Assembly (NCBI GenBank): GCA_965217825.1
Contig: OZ244571.1
Span: forward strand, 1,860,001 to 1,924,000
Length of the DNA stretch: 64,000 nt
Direction of reading: 5' to 3'
Source of the DNA: VXNE01 sp965217825
GTDB lineage: Bacteria; Pseudomonadota; Gammaproteobacteria; Pseudomonadales; Azotimanducaceae
The notes below the pieces were generated by a model. That model ran no database searches. It was given only the letters and a program-made list of their open reading frames with translations, and was not told the DNA's origin. Both the position numbers and the translations under genes were made by a program. Positions 1 through 8,346 of the stretch are shown piece after piece (within the stretch, counting starts at the first letter, position 1; the number at the start of each line of letters is the position of its first letter).

Positions 1-320
1 TGATCGGCGCGATGGCGGCGGGACCGGACGGGCATATTCGCGTGGATGTGGTCGGCCGGTTCGTGAGCGAGCGGATCGCGCGTCGGCTGGCGCGCGTCAC
101 GAATCTGTTCACCGCGGCGCTGTGTTTTGCGCTGGCGTGGTACTCGGTAACGCTGATCCTCTACGACTACGCCGACGCGGCTCGGGGATTCGGCGCGGTA
201 CCGGCCTGGATCTGCGAATTGGTCATACCCATCGCCGCCAGCGTCATGGGCGCACGCTACCTCATCGCAACAGCCCGTCCGCGGGCGCCGCAAACAGGCG
301 CGTCGGAGACCCCGCAATGA
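1..320 (+). CDS. TRAP transporter small permease (DctQ-like), 5' end cut by window
   Basis: This is the C-terminal part of a TRAP-type transporter small membrane subunit, which pairs with the large permease encoded next to it to import organic acids using an ion gradient. The frame is already open at the window edge, so the true start lies outside; the first in-window ATG at 12 is probably internal. About 100 residues are visible. They include a GHIRVDVV stretch typical of DctQ proteins, followed by two hydrophobic membrane segments and a basic tail. Its stop codon overlaps the start of the large subunit in an ATGA arrangement, so the two are translationally coupled. The periplasmic binding protein that would give a hint of the substrate is not in the window. 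Confidence 0.85.
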   Translation, partial: IGAMAAGPDGHIRVDVVGRFVSERIARRLARVTNLFTAALCFALAWYSVTLILYDYADAARGFGAVPAWICELVIPIAASVMGARYLIATARPRAPQTGASETPQ

Positions 321-1588
321 TCGTGGCGCTCGCCATCGGCATCGTGATCATGGCGCTTCTCGGCGCGCCGCTGTTCGCCGTCGTGATGGCGGCGGCGATG
401 CTTGGTTTCTACTCCGCGGGCGTCGATCTGACGGTGATCTCCATCGAGCTGTACCGCATCGCCGACACGCCGTTGTTGGTGTCGCTGCCGTTCTTTACCT
501 TCGCGGGCTATGTCATGGTGGCGGCGAAGACCTCCGAACGGCTGATGGATCTTACGAAGGCGCTGTTTGGATGGATGCCTTCGGGCCTTCCGATCGTCGG
601 TTTCGTCGCCTGTGCGGTTTTCACCGCGCTCACCGGCGCGTCCGGCGTGACGATCGTCGCGGTCGGCGCGCTGCTCTTGCCGATGCTCACGGCGAACGGT
701 TATTCGGAGCGCTACAGCCTGGGGTTGGTAACGACCTCGGGCAGTCTGGGCTTGCTGATAGTGCCGTCGGTGCCGCTCATCCTTTACGGCATCGTCGCCC
801 AGCAGATGGAGGTTGGCGAGCGGTTCACAATCCAGCAGTTGTTTCTCGCGGGGCTGTTGCCGGCGCTGTTGATGATCGTCCTGCTGTCCGGGTGGACCGC
901 GCTGCGTCACGGCGGCACGCCTCGGACGCCATTTGAAGGCCGCGTCCTCTGGGCCGCGATCAAGGCGGCGCGGTGGGAACTGCCGCTGCCGTTTTTCGTC
1001 CTCGGCGGCATCTATTCCGGCCTGTTCGCCATTTCCGAAGCTGCGGCGATGACGGCGCTCTACGTGCTCGTGGCCGAGGTGCTCCTGTACAAGGAAGTCG
1101 CCTTCCGTCAGTTGAGCGGGATCGTTCGCGAATCGATGGTGATGGTCGGTAGCATCATCCTCATCCTGGGAGTCGCGCTCGCATTCACGAACTTCCTGGT
1201 GGATGCCGAGGTGCCGCAGCGGTTGTTCGAGTTCATCCAGGCAAGCATCAGCAGTCCGCTGACGTTCCTGATCCTGCTCAACATCCTGTTGTTGATCCTG
1301 GGCGCGGTGCTCGACGTCTATTCGGCTGTGATCATCATGGTGCCGCTGTTGCTGCCGGTGGCCGTCGGCTTCGGCATCCATCCGGTGCACCTCGGCATCA
1401 TCTTCCTGGCCAACCTGCAGATCGGCTACTTCACGCCGCCGATCGGCATGAACCTGTTCATCGCGAGCTACAGGTTCCGCCGACCGGTGATCGAACTGTA
1501 TGCCGCGTGCCTGCCGTTCATGGGCGTGCTGCTGATCGCCCTGCTCATCATCACCTACGTGCCGGCCCTGTCGCTCTGGTTCCTGTAG
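317..1588 (+). CDS. TRAP transporter large permease (DctM-like)
   Basis: Large permease subunit of a tripartite ATP-independent periplasmic (TRAP) transporter, 423 residues, close to the usual length of about 425. It is hydrophobic throughout, with roughly twelve predicted membrane segments, and carries DctM hallmarks: an N-terminal GAPLFAVVM helix, a TGASGVTIVAVGALL segment near residue 105 and NLQIGYFTPPIGMNLF near the C-terminus. The start is the ATG overlapping the small-subunit stop (ATGA); longer readings in this frame run back through the small-subunit gene and have no family match. The substrate cannot be told from the sequence. It probably takes up a C4-dicarboxylate or another carboxylate. 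Confidence 0.95.
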   Translation: MIVALAIGIVIMALLGAPLFAVVMAAAMLGFYSAGVDLTVISIELYRIADTPLLVSLPFFTFAGYVMVAAKTSERLMDLTKALFGWMPSGLPIVGFVACAVFTALTGASGVTIVAVGALLLPMLTANGYSERYSLGLVTTSGSLGLLIVPSVPLILYGIVAQQMEVGERFTIQQLFLAGLLPALLMIVLLSGWTALRHGGTPRTPFEGRVLWAAIKAARWELPLPFFVLGGIYSGLFAISEAAAMTALYVLVAEVLLYKEVAFRQLSGIVRESMVMVGSIILILGVALAFTNFLVDAEVPQRLFEFIQASISSPLTFLILLNILLLILGAVLDVYSAVIIMVPLLLPVAVGFGIHPVHLGIIFLANLQIGYFTPPIGMNLFIASYRFRRPVIELYAACLPFMGVLLIALLIITYVPALSLWFL

Positions 1589-1711
1589 CGCGGCCGTCAT
1601 TGCCGGCTTGCTTGAGGCCGGGGCGATTTCGCGCCCGAATATCAGCTTTTGTCCATATCGCCCGCCGCGGCTCCATCCGAAAATATCGGCAACGTCGCCG
1701 GAATCGAGTGT

Positions 1712-2113
1712 ATGGAAGCGCGGTTTTTCCTTGCGCGGCATCGGCCGCGGCTGATCGAGATTGCCAAGGGAGCTTCTCCCGCGTTGCAGGGCGATGCCGA
1801 CCTCACCAAGTTCCTTGAAGAAATCTACGTGGACTTCGACTCGGTTCCCGACAAGCCGGGCAAGCGCGAACCGCTGCCGGGAGAGGATGTCTTCTGGTGG
1901 TGCGTCACGATTCTCGAGGAACTGGAAGAAGTCGTCCGTCCCGGTCCGAAGACGGACCCGTACCTGGAGATGATGATCGAACAACTGCGGTCCATGGGGT
2001 CGCGACTCGAGCGCAACGAGCCCTTGCCGTCGCAGTTCGGGATTCACTGGTTCGGCGAATCCGACGACGAGTGGGAGGACGAATGGGACGACCTGTCCGA
2101 AGAGCCGAGCTAA
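1712..2113 (+). CDS. Small acidic hypothetical protein
   Basis: I do not recognise this 133-residue protein. It starts with MEARFFLARHRPRLIEIAK and is helical in character, with clusters of Glu and Asp and a strongly acidic Trp-containing tail (EWEDEWDDLSEEPS). There is no signal peptide and no membrane segment, so it is probably cytoplasmic. A TTG at 1649 in the same frame could lengthen it by 21 residues; I prefer the ATG because the extra residues look unstructured. It lies 123 bases downstream of the TRAP genes and converges on the transglutaminase-like gene. Its function is unknown. Confidence 0.6.
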   Translation: MEARFFLARHRPRLIEIAKGASPALQGDADLTKFLEEIYVDFDSVPDKPGKREPLPGEDVFWWCVTILEELEEVVRPGPKTDPYLEMMIEQLRSMGSRLERNEPLPSQFGIHWFGESDDEWEDEWDDLSEEPS

Positions 2114-2120
2114 CGGCATC

Positions 2121-2148
2121 GTCGGGGATTCGACGACAGTTCCCCGAC
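2121..2148. terminator. Hairpin between convergent genes
   Basis: Inverted repeat GTCGGGGA (2121-2128) and TCCCCGAC (2141-2148) with a 12-base loop, placed between the end of the acidic-protein gene and the end of the transglutaminase-like gene. It could act as a terminator from both sides, but there is no clear U-run on either strand. Confidence 0.4.
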
Positions 2149-2167
2149 TATTAGTCGAGGAGCACTT

Positions 2168-3562
2168 TCATGTCTTGAATGCGCCGTATTCTGCTTCTAT
2201 CAGCTCGAACTCGATCTGCGACAACAGACCGAACACAGCCAGTTGAGGTTTGTCTGGTAACCGCAAGTGGCCGGCGTCGGCCGGGACCTGGTTCCAGGTT
2301 GGATCGACCGGCAGCCACCAGCCGTTGATGGCTACCTCGCTCCAGTTGTGTAGCGCAAACGACTTCGCCTCGATGTCGTATGCGAGCCCGGTAACGGTGC
2401 GCGCGGCGAATCCAAGCGAACGCGCCATCGTCGTCAGCAGGTTGGCGTATTCGGTGCAGTCGCCGCGGCGATCGCGCAGTATGTTCGCCACCGTGCGCGC
2501 GGATTCTTCCTCGGCATAGTCGATGTAGCCGTGAACGAAGCGCACGAGCGCTTCGACCTGGTGCGCCGGGTCAGTCAACTGGTAAATCGCGCGCCGTGCG
2601 AGGAGCATGACCGCTGGATCGGCGGCGGGGTAGGTGGTGGTCGGGGCCGACAGGATCGGCTGTTCTTGCGGACCGATCCGCGACAGACGGTCGCGTTGAC
2701 TGTCCAGCACGAGATCGCCGCGCGCGTCGCGTCGCAGCATCGGCCAGGCGGTGGCGTCGAGGGCACCCTCGGAGCGGACCCGGAGTACCAGGCGAGTCAG
2801 ATCGCGCGGCGTGCCGAGCGGCGTATCGATGGCGACATCGTACGCGCCGGCGACGGATGCAGGTGGGACATCCCGCCAGGCTCGCGCCGACCAGGAAGTG
2901 TCCTCAAGGGTCATGTCGAACAGATTGGCGATCCTGAATCGGACGGGAACATGGTTGGCGTCCAGTTGAATGATCGATGAGCCGCGATTTCTCAGGCGAT
3001 AGCCTGTGTCATTGCGGTCGATGACCCGCCACGACTCCTGCTTGAGGGACAGCCGGTCGAAATCGACCGATTGCGAGTTGAGGGCGGCGCCGACGGCCTG
3101 GTTCCGTTCGAGCCACGTCTCGACGGCCAGATAGTCTTTCAGCAGGTAGTCCCAATCGAGCTCCGTGGTTTGGCCGTTCACCGAGGCGGCGAGGCCCCCC
3201 GCATGCCGCTCGATGCTGACTTGCATCGAATCGTCGGCGCTGACATAGGCGTATTCCGCCGCCACGAGCGGGTAGGGTGCCTCGGCACGGAAAACGAACG
3301 TCTCGACAATGCGTGTTTCCGGACCCGTTCCCAGCCGGAACACCAGGTCCGAGTCGAAACGATACCCCGCGCGCGATTTGCGTCCGAGGGTGCGAAAGTG
3401 GCCAATATCCGTGCCGTGCAGACGTACGCCGTACCACCGCTCCGCCAAGAGCCTCTTGGCCGCCTGCTCCGTCGGATCGGGCGGACCGCCGAGCCACGCG
3501 GCTGCAGCCAGGGCGACAGCGGTGGTGACGACGAATCCGAAGCGGTACAGGACAGAACGCAT
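2168..3562 (-). CDS. Transglutaminase-like domain protein, membrane-anchored or exported
   Basis: A 464-residue protein with an N-terminal hydrophobic helix (about residues 5-22) followed by a long uncharacterised region and a C-terminal transglutaminase-core domain. The papain-like triad is visible: Cys369 in RGDCTEYANL, His405 in ALHNWSEV and Asp420 in LPVDPTWNQ. Proteins of this fold are usually peptidases or cross-linking enzymes acting in the periplasm; the substrate is unknown. The start is the ATG directly before the hydrophobic segment; a longer reading to 3625 would place basic residues with no family support ahead of it. It is divergent from glnS, with about 80 bases between the two starts. 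Confidence 0.8.
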   Translation of the reverse strand: MRSVLYRFGFVVTTAVALAAAAWLGGPPDPTEQAAKRLLAERWYGVRLHGTDIGHFRTLGRKSRAGYRFDSDLVFRLGTGPETRIVETFVFRAEAPYPLVAAEYAYVSADDSMQVSIERHAGGLAASVNGQTTELDWDYLLKDYLAVETWLERNQAVGAALNSQSVDFDRLSLKQESWRVIDRNDTGYRLRNRGSSIIQLDANHVPVRFRIANLFDMTLEDTSWSARAWRDVPPASVAGAYDVAIDTPLGTPRDLTRLVLRVRSEGALDATAWPMLRRDARGDLVLDSQRDRLSRIGPQEQPILSAPTTTYPAADPAVMLLARRAIYQLTDPAHQVEALVRFVHGYIDYAEEESARTVANILRDRRGDCTEYANLLTTMARSLGFAARTVTGLAYDIEAKSFALHNWSEVAINGWWLPVDPTWNQVPADAGHLRLPDKPQLAVFGLLSQIEFELIEAEYGAFKT

Positions 3563-3642
3563 ACGGGCGATTGTATACGCGCCGCTCTCGCTGGGCGCCG
3601 CGCATTGTTTACAATGCCGCCGCAAACCCAGGAGACGCCACG

Positions 3643-5280
3643 TTGGAAGACCTCCGCGACTTCATTCGTCACCGCGTTCGCCGCGACTTGGCCGACGGCG
3701 TCGTCGAGGGCGCGGTTACGCGGTTTCCACCGGAACCGAACGGTTATCTGACCATCGGCCACGCGAAATCCATCTGCCTGAATTTCGGCATCGCCCGGGA
3801 GTTCGGCGGCAAGACCTTTCTGCGTTTCGACGACACCAATCCGCTGAAGGAGAGCCAGGAGTTCGTCGACGCCATCCAGCGGGACGTGGATTGGCTCGGC
3901 TTCCCCTGGGGCACCGTGACCTTCGCGTCGGACTATTTCGATGCGTTGTATCAGTTTGCGGAAAGGCTCATCGACGAGGGCTTGGCCTACGTCGATAGCC
4001 AGAGTGCGGCAGACATCGCGGCAACCCGAGGCAGCTTTACGGAAGCCGGACGCGAGAGCCCTTGCCGGGACCGCTCCATCGAGAAGAATCGCGAACTGTT
4101 CAGGCGCATGCGCGCGCGTGAGTTCGGTGACGGCACGCATGTCCTGCGGGCGAAGATCGACATGGGCGCGGCGAACCCGGTGATGCGCGATCCGGTGTTG
4201 TACCGGATTCGCCACGCGACCCACGACCGCACCGGGGACGATTGGTGCATCTATCCGATGTACGATTTCACGCATTGCCTGTGCGATGCGATCGAAGGCG
4301 TCACGCATTCTCTCTGCACGCTCGAGTTCGAGAACAACCGGGAACTCTACGACTGGGTTCTCGATAACGCGGGTGTGAACTTCCACCCCCCGCAAATCGA
4401 GTTCTCGCGCCTGAACCTCGAGTACACGGTCATGTCGACGCGCTTCTTTCGAACGCTGGTCGCGCGGGGAAGCGTCGCCGGGTGGGACGATCCCCGGTTG
4501 CCTACGCTGGCCGGTTTGCGCCGGCGGGGATACACACCGGGAGTGATTCGCGAGTTCTGCCGCCGCATCGGGGTCACAAAACAGGAAAACCGCGTCGAGA
4601 TGGAACTGCTGGAGTTCTGCGCGCGCAGCGCGCTGGAGGACACGGCGCCGCGCGGGATGGCGGTGCTCGACCCCCTCGCCGTCACGATTACGAACTATCC
4701 GTCCGACCAGGACGTGGCGCTGGAAGCGCCCTGGCATCAGAAACGGCCGGAACTGGGCACGCGCGGGATCACGTTCGGCCGGTCGGTCGTGATCGAACGC
4801 GACGACTTCATGGAAACGCCGCCCCGAAGATACCGGCGGCTGTCTCCGGGAGCGATGGTGCGCCTGCGCCACGGATTCATTATCCGCTGCGACGAAGTGA
4901 TCAGGGGCGCGGACGGTCAGCCGGCAGAGCTGCGCTGCACCTACTTTCCCGAATCGAAGAGCGGCAGCGATACCAGCGGGCTAAGACCTAAGGGCGTGGT
5001 GCACTGGGTGAGCAGGTCGTCCGGCGTGGCGGCCGACGTGCGCCTCTACGACCGGCTGTTCAGCGTCAAGGCACCGTCAACGGACGATATGGAGGCGCAA
5101 TTGAATCCCGATTCCCTCATCGTCAAGAAGGCGATCGTGGAACCCGCGCTCGTCGAGGCGGAGACCTTGCGGTTCCAGTTCGAACGACTGGGCTACTTCT
5201 ACAAGGACCCCATCGAGCATTCGGCAACCGCGCCCGTGTTCAACAGGATCGTGACGCTGCGGGATTCGTACAGACCCTGA
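3643..5280 (+). CDS. glnS: Glutaminyl-tRNA synthetase
   Basis: Charges tRNA-Gln with glutamine in the cytoplasm. The protein (545 residues; E. coli enzyme 554) aligns over its whole length with class I GlnRS. The catalytic domain has the HIGH-type motif in FPPEPNGYLTIGHAKS (about residues 28-43), then the FDDTNP and PMYDFTHC blocks, and a C-terminal anticodon-binding beta-barrel ending near FNRIVTLRDSY. The start is TTG at 3643: GGAG at 3631-3634 lies eight bases upstream, no ATG fits the homologous N-terminus, and the earlier in-frame sequence has no match. The KMSKS-type loop reads VMSTR rather than VMSKR. It converges on aroA with only ten bases between stops. Confidence 0.96.
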   Translation: MEDLRDFIRHRVRRDLADGVVEGAVTRFPPEPNGYLTIGHAKSICLNFGIAREFGGKTFLRFDDTNPLKESQEFVDAIQRDVDWLGFPWGTVTFASDYFDALYQFAERLIDEGLAYVDSQSAADIAATRGSFTEAGRESPCRDRSIEKNRELFRRMRAREFGDGTHVLRAKIDMGAANPVMRDPVLYRIRHATHDRTGDDWCIYPMYDFTHCLCDAIEGVTHSLCTLEFENNRELYDWVLDNAGVNFHPPQIEFSRLNLEYTVMSTRFFRTLVARGSVAGWDDPRLPTLAGLRRRGYTPGVIREFCRRIGVTKQENRVEMELLEFCARSALEDTAPRGMAVLDPLAVTITNYPSDQDVALEAPWHQKRPELGTRGITFGRSVVIERDDFMETPPRRYRRLSPGAMVRLRHGFIIRCDEVIRGADGQPAELRCTYFPESKSGSDTSGLRPKGVVHWVSRSSGVAADVRLYDRLFSVKAPSTDDMEAQLNPDSLIVKKAIVEPALVEAETLRFQFERLGYFYKDPIEHSATAPVFNRIVTLRDSYRP

Positions 5281-5290
5281 GGGCGATCCG

Positions 5291-6688
5291 CTACGCGTAC
5301 ACCGCCGCGAAGTCTTCCCAGAAATCCGCGTAGGTCTTGGCTACGCAGCCGGGATCGAGGATGGCGCAACCGCCGACCTTGCTGGCGAAAACGGCGAGCG
5401 ACATGGCCATCCTGTGGTCGTCGTAGGTTGCGAACTGCGCCGGGCGCGGCGCCGACACCGGCCGAAACCGAACCCAGTCGGCGCCTTCTTCGACATCCAC
5501 CCCCGCCTTGCGAAGCTCGCGCACGGGACAGGCGATACGATCGCACTCCTTGTGCCGCAGCGTCGACAGGCCCGTGATGTGCGTGGCTTGAGGCAGGAAG
5601 GGCGCCATCGCCATGAGCGTCGGTGCCGCGTCCGCCATGTCCTGCATGTCCACGCGCCCGATCGCCCGCAATTCGGCGGGGCCTTCGATGGAAACGCTGT
5701 CGCGCTCAAGGCGAACGTCGGCACCAAGCCTCCGGCAAAGATCGAAAAACGCGAAATCGCCCTGGTTGGTCGTCGCGCCAAGGTTGGCGAACCTGACAGA
5801 CGAGGCATGCAGGGTCGCCAAAGCGGCGAAATACGTCGCGGCAGACGCGTCGCCTTCGATTGATACCGTACCGCCCCGGTACGCTGCGGGGTCGACGCGT
5901 ATCGCGTTTCTCTCCGAGGGACACCCTCGCGCATCTTTTTTCTGCGAGGGAGACCCTCGCGCTGCCTTTCTCTGCGAGGGAGACCCTCGCGCTGCCTTTC
6001 TCTGCGAGGGAGACCCTCGCGCTCCCCGGGCGCCCGGGATTCGGACCGACACGCCTCTTCTCGCCATTTCGACCCGCGTGACTTCGACGTAGGAGGCGGA
6101 CACGGGTTCGTCTTTTGGCCGCAACGTGAGTCCATTCGGCAGTCGCGGCGCGATCAGCATCAACCCGGACAGGTATTGACTTGAAACGCGGGTACCTACG
6201 GTGACTTCGCGCGCCCAGTCGTCCGGGCCGGCGACGGAAATGGGCAAGTGCCCGTCGTCGTCCGCGGCTTGCGCCTGGCAGCCGAGTTGTCGCAACGCCT
6301 CGATCATGTCGCGATTGGGCCGGACGCGAAGCGGCGCGCGACCATCGAAATGCGTTGCGTCCCGACGCAGCGCGGCGACCGCCAACAGGAAGCGCAGCGA
6401 CACCCCGCTCAGATCGACATCGATGTGCGCCTCGCCGGCCGCAAGCGCTTCGGGAGGATCGACGACAAGCCGCGAGCGGCCGTTGGCTTCGATGCCGACG
6501 CCCAGCCGCGAAAGCGCACGGACCATCGCGTCGATGTCATCGCAATGGGGAATGCCGATGAGCGCCGTCGGTTCACATGCGAGCGCCGACATGACGAGAT
6601 GGCGCAGCGCGACGGACTTGCTGCCGGGCAGCGTCAAGGCGATGTCGAACGGTTCGTGAACCTTGCCGATCTCTCGCTGTCCGTGCAT
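5291..6688 (-). CDS. aroA: 3-phosphoshikimate 1-carboxyvinyltransferase with a repeat-encoded insertion
   Basis: EPSP synthase, the sixth step of the shikimate pathway, which joins shikimate-3-phosphate and phosphoenolpyruvate. Visible family blocks are LPGSKSVALRHL at the N-terminus, SSQYLSGLMLIAP, GDASAATYF, RHKECDRI, TYDDHRMAMSLAVFA and DPGCVAKTYADFW. At 465 residues it is about 40 longer than E. coli AroA (427). The excess is a low-complexity insertion of repeats such as ARGSPSQRKA between the VSVRIPG and IRVDPAAYRGG segments, encoded by four copies of a 30-bp palindromic repeat (5911-6030). Several motifs are divergent: SGVSLRFL where SGT is usual, and KECDRI where KETDRI is usual. The start ATG at 6688 faces the acyl-CoA dehydrogenase gene across a 175-base divergent intergenic region. 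Confidence 0.93.
   Translation of the reverse strand: MHGQREIGKVHEPFDIALTLPGSKSVALRHLVMSALACEPTALIGIPHCDDIDAMVRALSRLGVGIEANGRSRLVVDPPEALAAGEAHIDVDLSGVSLRFLLAVAALRRDATHFDGRAPLRVRPNRDMIEALRQLGCQAQAADDDGHLPISVAGPDDWAREVTVGTRVSSQYLSGLMLIAPRLPNGLTLRPKDEPVSASYVEVTRVEMARRGVSVRIPGARGARGSPSQRKAARGSPSQRKAARGSPSQKKDARGCPSERNAIRVDPAAYRGGTVSIEGDASAATYFAALATLHASSVRFANLGATTNQGDFAFFDLCRRLGADVRLERDSVSIEGPAELRAIGRVDMQDMADAAPTLMAMAPFLPQATHITGLSTLRHKECDRIACPVRELRKAGVDVEEGADWVRFRPVSAPRPAQFATYDDHRMAMSLAVFASKVGGCAILDPGCVAKTYADFWEDFAAVYA
5911..6030 (-). repeat. Four tandem 30-bp palindromic repeat units inside aroA
   Basis: Units at 5911-5940, 5941-5970, 5971-6000 and 6001-6030; the second and third are identical. 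Each holds a hairpin such as GCGAGGGAGACCCTCGC (7-bp stem, 3-base loop) followed by a pyrimidine-rich spacer. The 30-bp length keeps the aroA frame open and adds ten residues per unit. The last unit ends in a CCCCGGG tail. The same element is in the biotin carboxylase gene at 13209-13300. Confidence 0.9.
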
Positions 6689-6863
6689 GCCAAATCGCCC
6701 TCAACGACTTCCGCTATCGCGCGATGTCGTAGTTTCCTTGAGCACCGCCTTCCGCGCCGGGTGCGGCGGTCCTTGCGTCAAGTATCGCATCCTTAAATCG
6801 GTGTTGCGTTGGCGGCAGGGCGGTAGAATGGCGAATTGAATCCAACCGTGAGGCAAAAAGGCC

Positions 6864-8129
6864 ATGCCCGAAGCCGTGATCGCCGATGTAGCCGCTGACC
6901 TGAACAACCTGACGATGGGCGAAGAGGCGCAACCGCTATTGGACGCCGTCAGGAAGTTCATCGCGGAAGAGGTCAACCCCCAGACGCCGGCGTATTACGA
7001 AGCCGCTGGCGAACACGGAGACCGCTGGAGCCTGTCGCCGTGCCAGGAGCGGATACTCGGTGAACTGAAGGGAAAGGCAAAGGCTAGCGGTCTGTGGAAC
7101 TTCTTCCTGCCCGACGCCGAGACCGGCGAAGGGCTGAAAAACCTCGACTACGCGTATATCGCGTCGGAACTTGGCAAGAGTCCGCTTTCGTCCGAATGCC
7201 TGAACTGCAGCGCGCCCGATACCGGCAACATGGAAGTGCTTGAGCGCTATGCGACGCCGGAGCAGAAACAAAGATGGCTGAAACCGCTGCTCAATGGCGA
7301 AATCCGGTCCTGTTTCGGCATGACCGAGCCGAACCTGGCGTCGTCGGATGCGAAGAACATCGGCACGCGCGCGCGTCTGGACGGCGACGAATGGGTCATC
7401 AACGGCGAGAAGTTCTATATCTCCGGCGCCGGCGACAAGCGTTGCAAGATCATGATCTGCATGGTCAAGACCACCCCGGACGCCGCGCCGCACCGGCAAC
7501 AGTCGCAGATCCTGGTGCCGATGGATACGCCGGGCGTGAACGTCCTCGAGCCGATGACGGTGTTCGGCCACGACGACGCGCCCCACGGCCACATGCACAT
7601 CATGCTGGAGGACGTGCGCATCCCGAAAGAGAACTGTCTATTGGGCGAGGGCCGGGGTTTCGAGATATCGCAGGCGCGCCTCGGCCCGGGGCGCATTCAC
7701 CACTGCATGCGATCCGTCGGCCAGGCGGAGCGCGCATTGGACCTCCTCGTGCGCCGGGGTGTTTCCCGGGAGGCGTTCGGTCGGCCGATCCTGCAATTGG
7801 GCAAGAACATCGAACTGGTGTCCCGCGCGCGCATCGACATCGAAGCGATGCGCCTGATGGTGCTGAAGGCCGCCAAGGCGATGGATGTGTTGGGCAACCG
7901 CGAAGCCCGGGTCTGGGTGCACATGGTCAAGGCGATGGTGCCGGAGCGGGTGTGCCAGATCATCGACCAGGCGATTCAGCTCCACGGCGCTACGGGCGTT
8001 TCGCAATGGACGCCGCTTGCGGGCATGTACACCGGGCAACGGACCTTGAGGATCGCGGACGGTCCGGACGAAGTGCATCACCTCGTGGTCGGTCGGGCGG
8101 AAATGCAGAAGTACCAGGGTGTCGCCTGA
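6864..8129 (+). CDS. Acyl-CoA dehydrogenase, ACAD10/11-like
   Basis: FAD-dependent acyl-CoA dehydrogenase of 421 residues that introduces a 2,3 double bond into an acyl-CoA thioester. Family features are FGMTEPNLASSDAKN (FAD and substrate contact, about residue 150), the GPGRIHHCMRSVGQAERAL block (about residue 275) that marks the ACAD10/11-like branch, and a C-terminal HGATGVSQWTPL and ADGPDEVH. In the position of the usual catalytic glutamate this protein has Asp in DGPDE, as expected for this branch. The ATG has a purine-rich stretch (GAGGCAAAAAGG) just upstream. It stands alone, divergent from aroA and upstream of a tRNA gene on the other strand. The natural substrate is unknown. Confidence 0.93.
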   Translation: MPEAVIADVAADLNNLTMGEEAQPLLDAVRKFIAEEVNPQTPAYYEAAGEHGDRWSLSPCQERILGELKGKAKASGLWNFFLPDAETGEGLKNLDYAYIASELGKSPLSSECLNCSAPDTGNMEVLERYATPEQKQRWLKPLLNGEIRSCFGMTEPNLASSDAKNIGTRARLDGDEWVINGEKFYISGAGDKRCKIMICMVKTTPDAAPHRQQSQILVPMDTPGVNVLEPMTVFGHDDAPHGHMHIMLEDVRIPKENCLLGEGRGFEISQARLGPGRIHHCMRSVGQAERALDLLVRRGVSREAFGRPILQLGKNIELVSRARIDIEAMRLMVLKAAKAMDVLGNREARVWVHMVKAMVPERVCQIIDQAIQLHGATGVSQWTPLAGMYTGQRTLRIADGPDEVHHLVVGRAEMQKYQGVA

Positions 8130-8181
8130 ACCACTTCGTGTTCGGGCGGTTTTGCCGCGATGCATGCGTGGCTTTGCGTCC

Positions 8182-8257
8182 TGGTGGAGCCGGGGGGGTT
8201 CGAACCCCCGACCTCGACATTGCGAACGTCGCGCTCTCCCAACTGAGCTACGGCCCC
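8182..8257 (-). tRNA. tRNA-Ala (anticodon CGC)
   Basis: A complete cloverleaf on the minus strand. The acceptor stem GGGGCCG pairs with CGGCTCC, the D-arm is GCTCAGTTGGGAGAGC, the anticodon stem CGACG/TGTCG encloses the loop TTCGCAA, and the T-arm is GGGGGTTCGAACCCCC. The discriminator base A and an encoded CCA end follow. The anticodon CGC reads alanine codon GCG, which suits the high GC content. Confidence 0.97.
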
Positions 8258-8346
8258 GGGTTGGACGGAAAGGTGGTTAAGGTGGGCGGATTTTGCCGGA
8301 ATGCGGCCGGGAATCCAACGGGGGCACCTCCTCGGAGCGGTCGACG

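Noticed and set aside
257..2119. Very long open frame on the minus strand, antisense to the TRAP permease
   Set aside because: High-GC antisense shadow: rich in Arg, His and Gln, no family motif, and it overlaps a clear gene entirely.
3178..4872. Long minus-strand frame opposite glnS
   Set aside because: Antisense shadow; glnS has full-length homology on the plus strand.
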